The notes: generated by a model from the sequence alone, not told the origin. Shown: positions 41,341-51,692, counted from the first letter of the stretch. The stretch: DNA of 64,000 nt from an uncultured Actinomycetes bacterium (GCA_903893745.1 CAITNF010000013.1:86237-150236), one strand, 5' to 3'. Translations and numbers: made by a program.

Positions 41341-41416
41341 TGGAGCCTGGGGTGGGAATCGAACCCACGACCTACGCATTACGAATGCGTTGCTCTGCCG
41401 ACTGAGCTACCCAGGC
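41341..41416 (-). tRNA. tRNA-Thr (anticodon CGT), CCA encoded
   Basis: Minus: GCCTGGGTAGCTCAGTCGGCAGAGCAACGCATTCGTAATGCGTAGGTCGTGGGTTCGATTCCCACCCCAGGCTCCA. Confidence 0.96.
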
Positions 41417-41464
41417 GCAACGAGCAACATTACCCGATTCAACGGTGCAGTGACGTGGGGCGAC

Positions 41465-42553
41465 TCAAATCGTCATTAACGACAACATCAGATCGTGCAG
41501 GAGCAACGTCTCATCGACATTTGAACTCAGTCGACGCGACGTTTCAGCCACGACGTCAATTGCGCGAAGCGCGGCATCGACCCGCTGTTCACTGCGCACT
41601 TCGCCACGGACACGGTCATCGAGACTCGACAGCATTCTTTCGCGATAGGCACCGGTGAGCGCACTGAGGCCAAAACGCAGTTCATCAATTCGAAACCGGC
41701 GCTGCTCGCGTTTGTACTGGGCTTCAATCTCCTTGCGGTTGGCGACTGACCGGTGACCCATTGCGCGGGCTTCACTGACGCGTCGCTCGAGTTCTTCGTC
41801 TTGGAGCTGCACCAGTGGCGCTAACGCGTCATTTAACGCACTGACTATTTCGCTGGCCAACTCCGCTGATTTGGCCGCAGTGCCGGTAAGTCGCGTCGGG
41901 ACCGATCGCCACCGATCGAGCCGACTCGAGAGCGTTGCGTCACCGACGAGTACTCGGGCCCGTCGAAGATTACCCCCCGCCGCTGCCGCACAAAGTTGTG
42001 CAACCTCGTGGCTCACACCATCAGCGACCAATATTTCGACGAGGTCGCCTTCACTTAGTGACTTCAATCGAACCTCGACACAACGCGACACAATCGTGTC
42101 CAGCGCACCAGGTACGTCCTCGGCGGTCAGCAAGAAGATCGTTCTAGGTGGTGGCTCCTCGAGTGACTTCAACAACGCGGCGGCCGACGGTGACGGACCA
42201 GTCGTCGTGAGTTCAACTTCATCGAGAATGACGATCTGGTAACCGGCACCGAGTGGCCGACGACGACTCACCTTTTCGGCTTCGCGAATCTCGTCAACTC
42301 GCCACGAGAGCCCTGAACGCTCGAGCACGACCACGTCGGGATCGTTACCCGACAGCACTAAGCGACAGGACTCACAGACTCCACAGCCGTGTTCGCGACA
42401 CTGCAGAGCCGCCGCGAACGTGACCACCGCGTCGTGCAGACTCGAGCCCACGGGACCAGTAAAGAGGTAGGCGTGAACCGGGTGCTGGACGTACTGACGA
42501 AGTAATGTCACCGCTTGGTGTTGGCCGACCAGTCGAGAAAAGACGTCAGTCAC
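41465..42553 (-). CDS. holB: DNA polymerase III delta' subunit
   Basis: LVGQHQAVTLLRQYVQHPVHAYLFTGPVGSS; C4 zinc site CREHGCGVCESC; SLEEPPPRTIFLLTAEDVPGALDTIVSRC. Confidence 0.9.
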   Translation of the reverse strand: MTDVFSRLVGQHQAVTLLRQYVQHPVHAYLFTGPVGSSLHDAVVTFAAALQCREHGCGVCESCRLVLSGNDPDVVVLERSGLSWRVDEIREAEKVSRRRPLGAGYQIVILDEVELTTTGPSPSAAALLKSLEEPPPRTIFLLTAEDVPGALDTIVSRCVEVRLKSLSEGDLVEILVADGVSHEVAQLCAAAAGGNLRRARVLVGDATLSSRLDRWRSVPTRLTGTAAKSAELASEIVSALNDALAPLVQLQDEELERRVSEARAMGHRSVANRKEIEAQYKREQRRFRIDELRFGLSALTGAYRERMLSSLDDRVRGEVRSEQRVDAALRAIDVVAETSRRLSSNVDETLLLHDLMLSLMTI

Positions 42554-43160
42554 GCGACCACGTCAACCGTGCGAGTCGCTCTTCGATGATGGCGGCGACC
42601 TCATCTTCGCTGCTCGCACCGTCAACCACGAACCAACCTTGCGTATCGTTCGCCGCCATCTCGAGGTAACCCTGGCGCACCCGCTCGTGAAAGTTGAGAT
42701 CGGCTGACTCAAAGCGATCCTCGTGATTGCGAGCTCGACGTTCGTTCGCCGTGTCCAGCGCCAGGTCAATCAAGATGGTGAGGTCGGCCCGACAGTCACC
42801 AATCGCCAATTCGGTCGCGGCCATGAGGTCAGCCAGGTCGACCCCCCGACCGTAGCCCTGGTAGGCGAGGGTCGAGGCGAAAAAGCGATCGCTCACGACG
42901 CTGCGACCACTCGCGAGGGTGGGCTCAATCACCGAACGCACGTGGTGTGATCGATCGGCGAGCATCAACAGTGCCTCAGTCGCCGGGGTCATCGGCGTTG
43001 CCGCGTCGAGTAACCACCGTCGCAGTTCTACGCCGAGTGGAGTGTCGCCCGGTTCAAAAGTAAACAGCGCGTCGTAGCGCTCGGCCACGCGGCGAGCCTG
43101 CGTGCTCTTGCCGCTGGCGTCAATACCTTCAAAGACGAGGAAGAGTCCTCGCCCCATCAC
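42546..43160 (-). CDS. tmk: Thymidylate kinase
   Basis: LVFEGIDASGKSTQARRVAER; VVSDRFFASTLAYQGYGRG. Confidence 0.95.
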   Translation of the reverse strand: MMGRGLFLVFEGIDASGKSTQARRVAERYDALFTFEPGDTPLGVELRRWLLDAATPMTPATEALLMLADRSHHVRSVIEPTLASGRSVVSDRFFASTLAYQGYGRGVDLADLMAATELAIGDCRADLTILIDLALDTANERRARNHEDRFESADLNFHERVRQGYLEMAANDTQGWFVVDGASSEDEVAAIIEERLARLTWSRD

Positions 43161-45949
43161 TCGTCGTCCGCGTGCTGGGCAGTTTGCGCAAGTGAGGCGT
43201 TCGCCGCCGCACCCTTTTTGACGGCGGCGCGCTTGGCGACGCCAGTCGCCTTGGTGGGAGTTTTCTTCGCCGCCGATGCTTTCTTGGCGCCCACTTTTTT
43301 GGCAGTCTTTTTCGTCGCCTTCTTCACGGCCTTTCGTGGTCGCGCCGACGGATCGGCGTTTCGACGTTCGGCGAGCAGTTCACAGGCCCGGTCGAGCGAG
43401 ATAGTTTCGGGCGTGTCACCGATTCGCAACGTGGCATTGACCTCACCGTCGGTGACGTAGAGCCCGAATCGTCCCGACTTCACCACGACCGGTCGCTTCG
43501 TCACTGGATCGTCGCCTAACTCCTTGAGGGGACCAGCCGCTCGATTACGACCCCGCTGCTTGGGTTGGGCCAGCACCGCCAGGGCTCTAGCCAAATCAAT
43601 GGTGAAGATCTCTTCTTCGGTCTCGAGTGAACGCGTCTCTTTGCCCCACGTGAGGTACGGACCGTAGCGACCATTTTGGGCAAGGATCGCTTCGCCACCC
43701 TCGGGGTGATCGCCAACTATTCGTGGTAGTGACAGCAACTGCTTGGCGTCTTCGAGAGTGAGCGCTTCGGGCGTCATGGTGGAGAGTAGTGACGCGGTTT
43801 TGGGCTTCTCCTTCGGATCGGTCATCTCGCCAATCTGCACGTAGGGGCCGTAGCGTCCGGCCTTGAGGAAGATTGGTAGACCCGAATCGTCATCAGTTCC
43901 CAGCTCGCGGTCGTTACTGGGGGCGGCTAAGAGTTCGAGCGCGTGCTCGACACTTAACGAATCGGGCTCGGTCGCTTCGGGAATCGAGACGCGCTCTTCG
44001 CCGTGCACGAGGTAGGGGCCGTAGCGACCTGATCGCACCGAGACGGCCAGGCCGTCGGGGGCTACCCCCAGGGGAATTGAGTTGATGGCCGCGAAGTCGA
44101 ATTCGTGCGGCTCGTGGGTCATGTGTTCGAGACCCTTGCGCGCCAGTTCGGTCGTGGCGCTGGGGTCACCGAAGTAAAAGCGCTGGAGCCACGGCTCGAG
44201 GTCCTGGCGACCTTGGGCGATTTCGTCAAGCTGATCTTCCATCGCGGCGGTGAACTGGTAGTCGACCAGGTCGGCGAAGTAGTGCTCGAGCAGGTTCACG
44301 ACCGCGAACGCACGAAAGGCCGGCACCAACGACTTGCCCTTCTTCCAGACGTAACCTCGCCGATCAATCGTCTTCATCACCGACGCGTACGTTGATGGCC
44401 GGCCAATGCCGAGGTCTTCAAGTTTCTTAATCAACGTTGCTTCAGAGAAGCGGTCGGGCGGCTGGGTGTCGTGGCCCTTCGCCTCGGCACTCTGGACGGG
44501 GACGCGCTCGCCCTCGCCGAGCGGGGGCAAGATGCGCTCTTGGTCGGCGAGTTCGGCCTCGGGGTCGTCGGTTCCCTCCACGTACGCGCGACGAAAGCCC
44601 GGGAACTCAATACGCAGTCCCGTCGCACTGAGTCCGAGCACGACGTCGCCCGTGAAGTCGGTGACACCGGTCAAGGTCGTCGTGAGACGCACCTTGTCCT
44701 GCGTGAGCCGAGCGTCCACCATCTGTGAGGCAATGGTCCGCTTCCAGATCAGTTCAAAGACCGCTCGCTCATCGCCCCCAAGTAGCGATGCCGCTTCGTC
44801 GAGCGTGCGAAACGACTCGCCCGCGGGACGAATTGCTTCGTGCGCTTCTTGGGCGTTTTTCACCTTGCGGTCGTAGCGGCGAGGGGCGTCAGCGACGTAG
44901 TCATCGCCAAACATCGATGCCGCCATCGAACGCGCGGCCGCAATGGCTTCGTCGGACAGCGTGGTCGAGTCGGTACGCATGTAGGTAATCCAACCCTGCT
45001 CGTAGAGGCGCTGGGCGGCGCGCATCGTGCGTTCGGGGTCAAAGCGCAACTTACGACTCGCCTCAATCTGCAGTGACGACGTCATGAAGGGTGGCTGAGG
45101 TCGTTGGGTACGCGGCGTTGACGCCACCGATTCAATGAGTACGTCAGCGCCAACGAGTCCACTGGCAATCGACGTCGCCGCGGCGGTCGTGAGTACTTCA
45201 ACCGAGGACTTGGTGTCGAGTTGACCAGCCGCGTCAAAGTGCTTGCCCGTCGCGAGGGTCGATCCGTTCACGGTGTCGAGTGTCGCTTCGAAAGAAGCAC
45301 TCTTGGCCTGAAGCTGTGCCGTGACGTCGAACCACGTGGCCGAGCGAAAGGCCATCCGCTCGCGCTCGCGCTCACAGACCAGTCGGATGGCAACCGACTG
45401 CACGCGACCGGCCGAACGGGCCTTGTCGACCGCGCGCCACAGTACTGGCGACACTTCGTAGCCAACGAGTCGGTCGAGAAACCGCCGACCCTCTTGCGCG
45501 TCAACTAAGCGCAGGTCGAGTTCGCGGGTGTCGTTGACGGCTCGTTCAATGGCGGCGGGCGTGATCTCGTGAAAGACCATTCGCTTCACCGGAACCTTAG
45601 GACTCAAGACCTCCATAAGGTGCCAGGCAATCGCTTCGCCCTCGCGGTCTTCATCGGTCGCGATGTAGAGCTCTTCGACTTGCATCAGTGCGGCCTTCAG
45701 TTCGGTCACAATTTTTTTACGATCACTCGACACGACGTAGACCGGTTTGAAGTGGTCGTGCACGTTGATGCCCAGCCGCGCCCACTTCTCACCCTTCACC
45801 GAAAGGGGGATATCCGCCGCACTTTGCGGTAGGTCGCGAATGTGACCAATGGAAGGTTTGACGATGTAGTCCGAGCCGAGCATGCTCTGGATGCGGGTGG
45901 CCTTGGCGACGGACTCAACAATTACGAGGGCACGAGCCATCCTCACCAC
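43157..45949 (-). CDS. topA: DNA topoisomerase I with Lys-rich C-terminal tail
   Basis: ALVIVESVAKATRIQSMLG; ATDEDREGEAIAWHL; GWITYMRTDSTTLSDEAI; GRYGPYxxxG C-terminal repeats. Confidence 0.97.
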   Translation of the reverse strand: MVRMARALVIVESVAKATRIQSMLGSDYIVKPSIGHIRDLPQSAADIPLSVKGEKWARLGINVHDHFKPVYVVSSDRKKIVTELKAALMQVEELYIATDEDREGEAIAWHLMEVLSPKVPVKRMVFHEITPAAIERAVNDTRELDLRLVDAQEGRRFLDRLVGYEVSPVLWRAVDKARSAGRVQSVAIRLVCERERERMAFRSATWFDVTAQLQAKSASFEATLDTVNGSTLATGKHFDAAGQLDTKSSVEVLTTAAATSIASGLVGADVLIESVASTPRTQRPQPPFMTSSLQIEASRKLRFDPERTMRAAQRLYEQGWITYMRTDSTTLSDEAIAAARSMAASMFGDDYVADAPRRYDRKVKNAQEAHEAIRPAGESFRTLDEAASLLGGDERAVFELIWKRTIASQMVDARLTQDKVRLTTTLTGVTDFTGDVVLGLSATGLRIEFPGFRRAYVEGTDDPEAELADQERILPPLGEGERVPVQSAEAKGHDTQPPDRFSEATLIKKLEDLGIGRPSTYASVMKTIDRRGYVWKKGKSLVPAFRAFAVVNLLEHYFADLVDYQFTAAMEDQLDEIAQGRQDLEPWLQRFYFGDPSATTELARKGLEHMTHEPHEFDFAAINSIPLGVAPDGLAVSVRSGRYGPYLVHGEERVSIPEATEPDSLSVEHALELLAAPSNDRELGTDDDSGLPIFLKAGRYGPYVQIGEMTDPKEKPKTASLLSTMTPEALTLEDAKQLLSLPRIVGDHPEGGEAILAQNGRYGPYLTWGKETRSLETEEEIFTIDLARALAVLAQPKQRGRNRAAGPLKELGDDPVTKRPVVVKSGRFGLYVTDGEVNATLRIGDTPETISLDRACELLAERRNADPSARPRKAVKKATKKTAKKVGAKKASAAKKTPTKATGVAKRAAVKKGAAANASLAQTAQHADDE

Positions 45950-46102
45950 CTCTCCCTACTTACGGCGCGGCACAACTGCCACGAGCTGACGTCCTACAAG
46001 ATAGACAGGAGTTCAACCCGAAACGAGAGATACCACCAGAATCAACCCCAACGGTCGTAGCAAACCGCAAGGCGCGTCTACGAAATAGCCCCGTTGACGA
46101 TT

Positions 46103-48478
46103 TCAGTCGTCGCTCTGCGGTGCGGCCACGATTTCGTACTGCGGATTCAAAATCACCGCTTCACGTCGCAAGGACGTCACGGTGCCGTGAATCAAGAGTC
46201 GAGTACCTCGCTCGATACCCGGCACGTGCGCTCGACCCTGAAAGACCAGCGCAACCGAACCCGAATTGTCGGCCACGACACAGCGCATCTCACTCGCTCC
46301 CGACTCGTGATTAATGGTGATTGAACGCACCCGTCCCGCGATGTCGACCACGTCACGTTCACGCAGCACGGCAATCGGGGTTGCCCCCGAAGAGCGCTCC
46401 GCCAACTTCAGGTCGGCTTCGAGGTGGGCGTCTTCACGCACTCCCCCGCGCGCGATGACGTCGAGTGGCGCAGCCGGGGCGTCGCCCGCAACTTCCGTGG
46501 TCGAACTCATGCGATACGGAATAATGGTCGCCGCGGTTCGTGGCACGTGCATCACGGCACTAGCGATTGCGTCGGCCGTGCGGTCATGGAGTAGTCGCTG
46601 GAGTCGCGAGGTGAAGCCCCGACGCGGCAAGATGACCATACAAAATACGTCGGGGTCACGAACCACGTCCGCGACGAGCTCAAGGGCTGCTCGATCGACT
46701 CGACGGTCGTCGCACTCAACTATTTCGAGATTCAAACCAAACGACGCAGAGTCGGGCGCCCCCCACTTCTCTTCGAGTTGTCGCGTTACCCGAGGGTCGA
46801 TGTCAAAGTGCACCGCACGAATCGAAAACGTATTCAAGGTATTGCAGTAGCGCAAGGCGCGCTCGGTCGCGAGGTCGTAGTTATCGACGAAGACGACCAA
46901 CCGATTGAGGCGAAAGGTGCTCGAACCCGAGCCGTCACGCGACGCCTCGAAGGCCGCGTCTTCACGCGAGTAGAGCTTGTTCATGTGCAACAGTCCGGTG
47001 ACCATGATGGGAAATGCCACCACCACAATCCAGGCACCTTCCGCAAACTTCACCACTGCAAAGATCAACGCAATAATCGCGGTCACGATACTGGAGAGCA
47101 CGTTGATAATAAATCCTCGACGCCAGTGCTCTTCTCGTTTGGTCCAGTGACGCTTGGCCATCCCGGCCCCCGCCATCGTGAAGGCCGTGAAGACGCCAAT
47201 CGCATACAGCGCGATTAGTGCGTTCACACTGGCCTGAAAGACCAGTACCAGCACGAGCGCCATCAAACCCAGCGCCAAAATACCGTTAGAGAAAGCCAGG
47301 CGGTGACCGCGCTTGGTCAACTGCAGTGGCAAGAACCGGTCGTTCGCGACGAAGTTAGTGAGGAAGGGGAAGCCGTTAAAACTGGTGTTCCCACCGGTGT
47401 ACAAAATGAGCATGGTGGCCAGTTGCACCAGGTAGTAGACGACGTGCAGCGCGCCGTGGCCAAAGACCGCAAGCACCTCTTGGCTCACGACGGTAGGCGA
47501 GCCAATTGCGTAGGGCAACGCGTGGGTCCAGCGAGCGAGCAGCGTCGTGCCCACCAAAAGAAACGCGAGCACCGAGGCCATCGTCACCATCACGACGCGG
47601 GCGTTGTGCGCTTCGGGCTTGCGAAAACTCGATACCCCGTCAGAGATCGCTTCAAGTCCGGTGAGCGACGAGCCACCGTTGGCGTAGGCGCGCAGCAACG
47701 TCAAAAACGCTGCGCCCATGAGAAAACCGTGACCACCCGTGCCGAGGTGGCCATCGACCAGTAAGTGCGTCGCGGGCTGGGCAATTGGGTGCAGTGAGCC
47801 CGAGAGAAACTTGGCAACGCCCATCACGATGGTGAGCGTCATCATCGTGATGAAGAAATAGGTCGGAAAGGCGAACCAACTCCCCGCTTCTCGAATACCT
47901 CGAAGGTTGCCAAATATCAACAGCAGCACTACGCCGGCCGTAATCGGCACTCGGTAGTTCACGAGTGACGGCACCGCACTCGTGAGCGCGGCCGTTCCGG
48001 CACTGCACTGCACGGCGACCGTGACGATGTAGTCGATTAACAACGCCACCGCAGTCACTGACGCGACCTTGGGACCAAAATTGTCGCGAACCACGATGTA
48101 GGAACCACCGGTGATGTTGTAGTAACCAATCACGTCGAGATAGGACAGCGTCACCAGGAGCAGAACTCCGAGAATGACAAACATGATTGGGACCAGAAGT
48201 GAGAAAGCGGCGAGCCCGATGTAGGGCGTCAGCTGGGTCAGAATCTGCTCCGCACCGTACGCCGATGAGGAGATGCAGTCGGGCGACAGGACCCCCAGCG
48301 CGACGGGTTTACTAATCCGTTCACCCGCCAGTTGCTCGGAGACAAATGGTCGTCCGAGAAACGTTCGTTTCAGGCGATACCCGAGAGTCTCGGGGTAAAC
48401 CGTCGAGACATTCGCGTGCGAGGTGAGTACGGGAACACTCTTGGAAATCTGGTTGTCGGCTTCGGACACGTGTTTCAC
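46103..48478 (-). CDS. APC-superfamily permease (KimA/YdaO-type potassium importer-like) with C-terminal OB-fold-like domain
   Basis: SSSAYGAEQILTQLTPYIGLAAF...YYNITGGSYIVVRDNFGPKVASVTAVALLIDYIVTVAVQCSAG; C-terminus ERDVVDIAGRVRSITINHESGASEMRCVVADNSGSVALVFQGRAHVPGIERGTRLLIHGTVTSLRREAVILNPQYEIV. Confidence 0.82.
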   Translation of the reverse strand: MKHVSEADNQISKSVPVLTSHANVSTVYPETLGYRLKRTFLGRPFVSEQLAGERISKPVALGVLSPDCISSSAYGAEQILTQLTPYIGLAAFSLLVPIMFVILGVLLLVTLSYLDVIGYYNITGGSYIVVRDNFGPKVASVTAVALLIDYIVTVAVQCSAGTAALTSAVPSLVNYRVPITAGVVLLLIFGNLRGIREAGSWFAFPTYFFITMMTLTIVMGVAKFLSGSLHPIAQPATHLLVDGHLGTGGHGFLMGAAFLTLLRAYANGGSSLTGLEAISDGVSSFRKPEAHNARVVMVTMASVLAFLLVGTTLLARWTHALPYAIGSPTVVSQEVLAVFGHGALHVVYYLVQLATMLILYTGGNTSFNGFPFLTNFVANDRFLPLQLTKRGHRLAFSNGILALGLMALVLVLVFQASVNALIALYAIGVFTAFTMAGAGMAKRHWTKREEHWRRGFIINVLSSIVTAIIALIFAVVKFAEGAWIVVVAFPIMVTGLLHMNKLYSREDAAFEASRDGSGSSTFRLNRLVVFVDNYDLATERALRYCNTLNTFSIRAVHFDIDPRVTRQLEEKWGAPDSASFGLNLEIVECDDRRVDRAALELVADVVRDPDVFCMVILPRRGFTSRLQRLLHDRTADAIASAVMHVPRTAATIIPYRMSSTTEVAGDAPAAPLDVIARGGVREDAHLEADLKLAERSSGATPIAVLRERDVVDIAGRVRSITINHESGASEMRCVVADNSGSVALVFQGRAHVPGIERGTRLLIHGTVTSLRREAVILNPQYEIVAAPQSDD

Positions 48479-48548
48479 ACTAAGGCACCAGCGTCACTAG
48501 TCACAACCGTATTTGCACCTTTGGGGCAAATTGTGGTGGGATGAAGAG

Positions 48549-49202
48549 GTGCATATCATCGTTGTCGGCTCGGGCCGAGTCGGTTCAGAGCTCGCTATGC
48601 AGATGTCCGACGAAGGGCACTCGGTGGTAGTCATTGACAAGAATCCCGACGCTCTGCGACGGTTGAACCGCTTCCACGGCAAGACCTTGGTGGGTTCGGG
48701 GTTCGACCGCGACATCTTGTTCCAGGCCGATGCCAACCAAGCCGATGCGCTCGCGGCGGTCACCAGTGGTGACAACACCAACATTCTCTGTGCGCGAATT
48801 GCGCGCGACAATTACCACATCAAAAATGTGGTTGCCCGAATCTACGACCCCCAGCGAGCCGATATCTACATGAAACTCGGTATTCCCACGGTGGCCACTT
48901 CGCTGTGGACGACCCAACAGGTGCGCCGATGGATGATGCCCTCTGACGACTCAATCGAATGGACCGACGGCGTTGGCATGCTCCACCTGGTCGAACGAGT
49001 ATTACCCGACTCGCTCGCGGGGCGACCGCTGAGTGAATTAAACGTCAGCGATCACGTGCGAGTCGTTGGCCTCATCCGAGGTGGCGTCGGGCGCGTGAAT
49101 ATTGAGGGGCTCTTTGCTCAAGAAGATGACGTGCTCGAGTTCCTCGTCACTCCCGACGGGTTACTCGAACTCACTACCCGGCTCGAAGGAGCGTCGTCAT
49201 GA
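48549..49202 (+). CDS. ceoB: TrkA-N/C potassium uptake regulatory protein (CeoB-like)
   Basis: VHIIVVGSGRVGSELAMQMSDEGHSVVVIDKNPDALRRL...; GTG start chosen within ORF 48513..49202. Confidence 0.9.
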   Translation: MHIIVVGSGRVGSELAMQMSDEGHSVVVIDKNPDALRRLNRFHGKTLVGSGFDRDILFQADANQADALAAVTSGDNTNILCARIARDNYHIKNVVARIYDPQRADIYMKLGIPTVATSLWTTQQVRRWMMPSDDSIEWTDGVGMLHLVERVLPDSLAGRPLSELNVSDHVRVVGLIRGGVGRVNIEGLFAQEDDVLEFLVTPDGLLELTTRLEGASS

Positions 49203-49867
49203 GGGTCGTGGTCGCCGGTGGTGGGTCTGTCGGCACCGCAATTTCGCTGGACCTGGTCGATCGCCACCACGACGTGACGCTGATTGAACAGGTTCCCGCA
49301 AACGCCGAGCGGCTAAAAGCTAAATTGCCGGGCGTCAAAGTATTTCCGGGTGACGCCTGCGAGTTTGCGTGCCTGGTCGCGGCCGACCTGCGCACTGCTG
49401 ACGTCGTGATTGCGGCTACTGGTGACGACGAGGACAACCTGGTGATCAGTTGGCTCTCCAAGCAAGAGTTCGGTGTGCCGCGCGTCATTTCGCGCATCAA
49501 CAATTCGCGCAACGAGTGGCTCTTTAACGAATCGTGGGGAGTCGACGTTGCGGTCTCCACTCCGGCGCTCATTACGTCGCTGGTTGACGAGGCCGTTGAA
49601 GTGGGCGCAATTATTAATCTGATGGACCTCGCGCACGGCAAGATGAAGCTCATTGAGGTCACCCTCGCTTCAGACGCCCCGGCCGTTGCCCAAAAACTCA
49701 CGCTCGACGAACTACGCCTCACCGACGCGGTACGCGTGGTCGCGGTGGTTCGCAGCGACCAGCCCATGACCCCGTCACCCACGATGCGGTTTCTCGAGCA
49801 CGATCACGTCATTTTGATGGCCCGCGCTGACGCGACTCAGGACTGCGCTACAGCCTTCATTGGCTGA
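49199..49867 (+). CDS. ceoC: TrkA-N/C potassium uptake regulatory protein (CeoC-like)
   Basis: MRVVVAGGGSVGTAISLDLVDRHHDVTLIEQ; 4-nt overlap with upstream gene. Confidence 0.9.
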   Translation: MRVVVAGGGSVGTAISLDLVDRHHDVTLIEQVPANAERLKAKLPGVKVFPGDACEFACLVAADLRTADVVIAATGDDEDNLVISWLSKQEFGVPRVISRINNSRNEWLFNESWGVDVAVSTPALITSLVDEAVEVGAIINLMDLAHGKMKLIEVTLASDAPAVAQKLTLDELRLTDAVRVVAVVRSDQPMTPSPTMRFLEHDHVILMARADATQDCATAFIG

Positions 49868-49913
49868 GTTACCTGTACCGTTTCGCCAACTCCATCAGAC
49901 CTAGCATGACGTT

Positions 49914-50678
49914 GTGCGTGCCGCCTTCTTCGATCTCGACAAGACGGTTATCGCAAAATCTGCTCTCGTCGCACTCGGTCCCGAGTTTCACGCCCGGGGT
50001 CTCTTGCCTCGCCGCATTCTGATCCAGGCGGGCCTTAACCAACTCCTCTTCAACTTCGTGGGCGCCGACGAAGCCAAACTCAAGAAAATTCGCCAGCAGG
50101 TTCTTCGAATTACCAAGGGCTGGGACCGCGACGAAGTGCGCGCGCTCGTAAAAGAGACCATCAATGAAGTCTTTGAACCACTGATCTACGCCGAGGCTCT
50201 TGAGCTCATTGACTACCACCGTGAGCAAGGTGACGAGGTCTGGCTCGTCAGTATGGCGCCGGCTGAAATTGTCGAACCGTTCGCGGAACTCTTAGAACTC
50301 ACTGGAGCAATTTCGTCGCGGGCGCGCGTGGACGCGAAAGGGAAATTCACTGGCGAGTTGGAGTTCTTGGCCCAAGGTGAAAACAAGGCCACCGCCATTC
50401 GTGAGCTCGCCGTCGAACGAGGAATCAATCTTGACGAATCGTTTGCCTACTCGGACTCCGCGACGGACGTCTCAATGTTGCAAAGTGTTGGTCACGCCTT
50501 TGCGGTGAACCCCGATCGCTCCCTCGCCCGCAGTGCGCACGAGAATCAGTGGCCCATTTTGCGCTTTCGCCATCCGGTGCGGCCCCACGACCGTTCCCGC
50601 ACTCGAACGCCACTCGTCTTAAGCGTGGTGGCGATTGCGGTGGTGGCGCTGTTTGGCCGATCGCGTCGACGAGGTTAG
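49914..50678 (+). CDS. HAD-IB family hydrolase (SerB-like)
   Basis: RAAFFDLDKTVIAKSALVAL; GEQGDEVWLVSMAPAEIVEPFAE-type region; ESFAYSDSATDVSMLQSVGHAFAVNPDRSL. Confidence 0.88.
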   Translation: MRAAFFDLDKTVIAKSALVALGPEFHARGLLPRRILIQAGLNQLLFNFVGADEAKLKKIRQQVLRITKGWDRDEVRALVKETINEVFEPLIYAEALELIDYHREQGDEVWLVSMAPAEIVEPFAELLELTGAISSRARVDAKGKFTGELEFLAQGENKATAIRELAVERGINLDESFAYSDSATDVSMLQSVGHAFAVNPDRSLARSAHENQWPILRFRHPVRPHDRSRTRTPLVLSVVAIAVVALFGRSRRRG

Positions 50679-51628
50679 AGCGTCAGCAGATCGCGAGCAC
50701 CAGTGTCGGACGACGGGTGACGGAGTTTGCTCATGGCGCGCGCTTCAATCTGGCGAATTCGCTCACGAGTCAGACTCATCTCGGCGCCCACGTCTTCAAG
50801 GGTTCGGATCTCTCCGGCACCGTCAAGACCAAAGCGCATCCGCAGAATCTTCTGTTCACGCTCGTCGAGGGGCTGGAGCAGCTTCTCAATCGCCGCGGGC
50901 ATCATCTTCACGGCCGCGACGTCAAAGGGAGACTCGGCGGAACGGTCCTCAACCACGTCACCGAGTTCGGCGTCGCCATCTTCACGCAGTGGCTCGGAGA
51001 GCGAGATGGGCTCGGAGCGAAAGCGCAAGGCTTCAATCAACTTATCTTCGGGCATCTCGCACTCGTCGCAGAGTTCTTTGATAGTTGGAGGACGACCAAA
51101 CTTCAGTTCGAGACGTGACTGCGCCTTTTGCACGCGCGCCAACGTGTCACCGGCGTGCACTGGGAGACGAATCGTGCGTCCAGTATTCGCAATACCGCGC
51201 GTAATGGCTTGACGAATCCACCAGGTGGCGTACGTCGAGAACTTGAAGCCCTTGCGCCAATCGAACTTTTCCACGGCGTGCATCAGACCGAGGTTGCCCT
51301 CTTGAATAAGGTCGAGCAGCGGCAGGCCCGATGCCTGGTACTTCTTGGCAATCGAAACCACGAGTCGCAAGTTGGACTGTACGAAGTCGCGCTCGGCCTG
51401 ATCGCCGCGGTGCACGGTGCGCCGCAGCGCCTGCTTCTTTGAGGGCGTCAACTTGATTTTCTTGTTGGTCTCGGCGGCTTCGAGCTCAGCTTTGGCTTCG
51501 CGACCTTCTTCAATCGTTTGCGCGAGGTGGACCTCATCGTCCTTGGTCAGCAGGGTGTACTGACCAATATCGGAGAGGTAGAGGCGAACGAGGTCTTCAT
51601 CGTCACGATCGACGCGGTCTTTGGCCAT
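50675..51628 (-). CDS. RNA polymerase sigma-70 factor, primary-like/group 2
   Basis: DLVRLYLSDIGQYTLLTKDDEVHLAQTIEEG; LDLIQEGNLGLMHAVEKFDWRKGFKFSTYATWWIRQAITR; region 4.2 TLEDVGAEMSLTRERIRQIEARAMSKLRHP. Confidence 0.95.
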   Translation of the reverse strand: MAKDRVDRDDEDLVRLYLSDIGQYTLLTKDDEVHLAQTIEEGREAKAELEAAETNKKIKLTPSKKQALRRTVHRGDQAERDFVQSNLRLVVSIAKKYQASGLPLLDLIQEGNLGLMHAVEKFDWRKGFKFSTYATWWIRQAITRGIANTGRTIRLPVHAGDTLARVQKAQSRLELKFGRPPTIKELCDECEMPEDKLIEALRFRSEPISLSEPLREDGDAELGDVVEDRSAESPFDVAAVKMMPAAIEKLLQPLDEREQKILRMRFGLDGAGEIRTLEDVGAEMSLTRERIRQIEARAMSKLRHPSSDTGARDLLTL

Positions 51629-51692
51629 GTTGCCCCCTTCAGAGCCCCAAGATGGGGAAACTGCTACATCTAGTTATACGGGGAGGCGCAAC

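Noticed and set aside
43200-43360. Lys/Ala-rich tail of TopA as a novelty
   Set aside because: Basic C-terminal tails on actinobacterial topoisomerase I are well known; only the equivalent tail on glutamine synthetase was kept as a finding.
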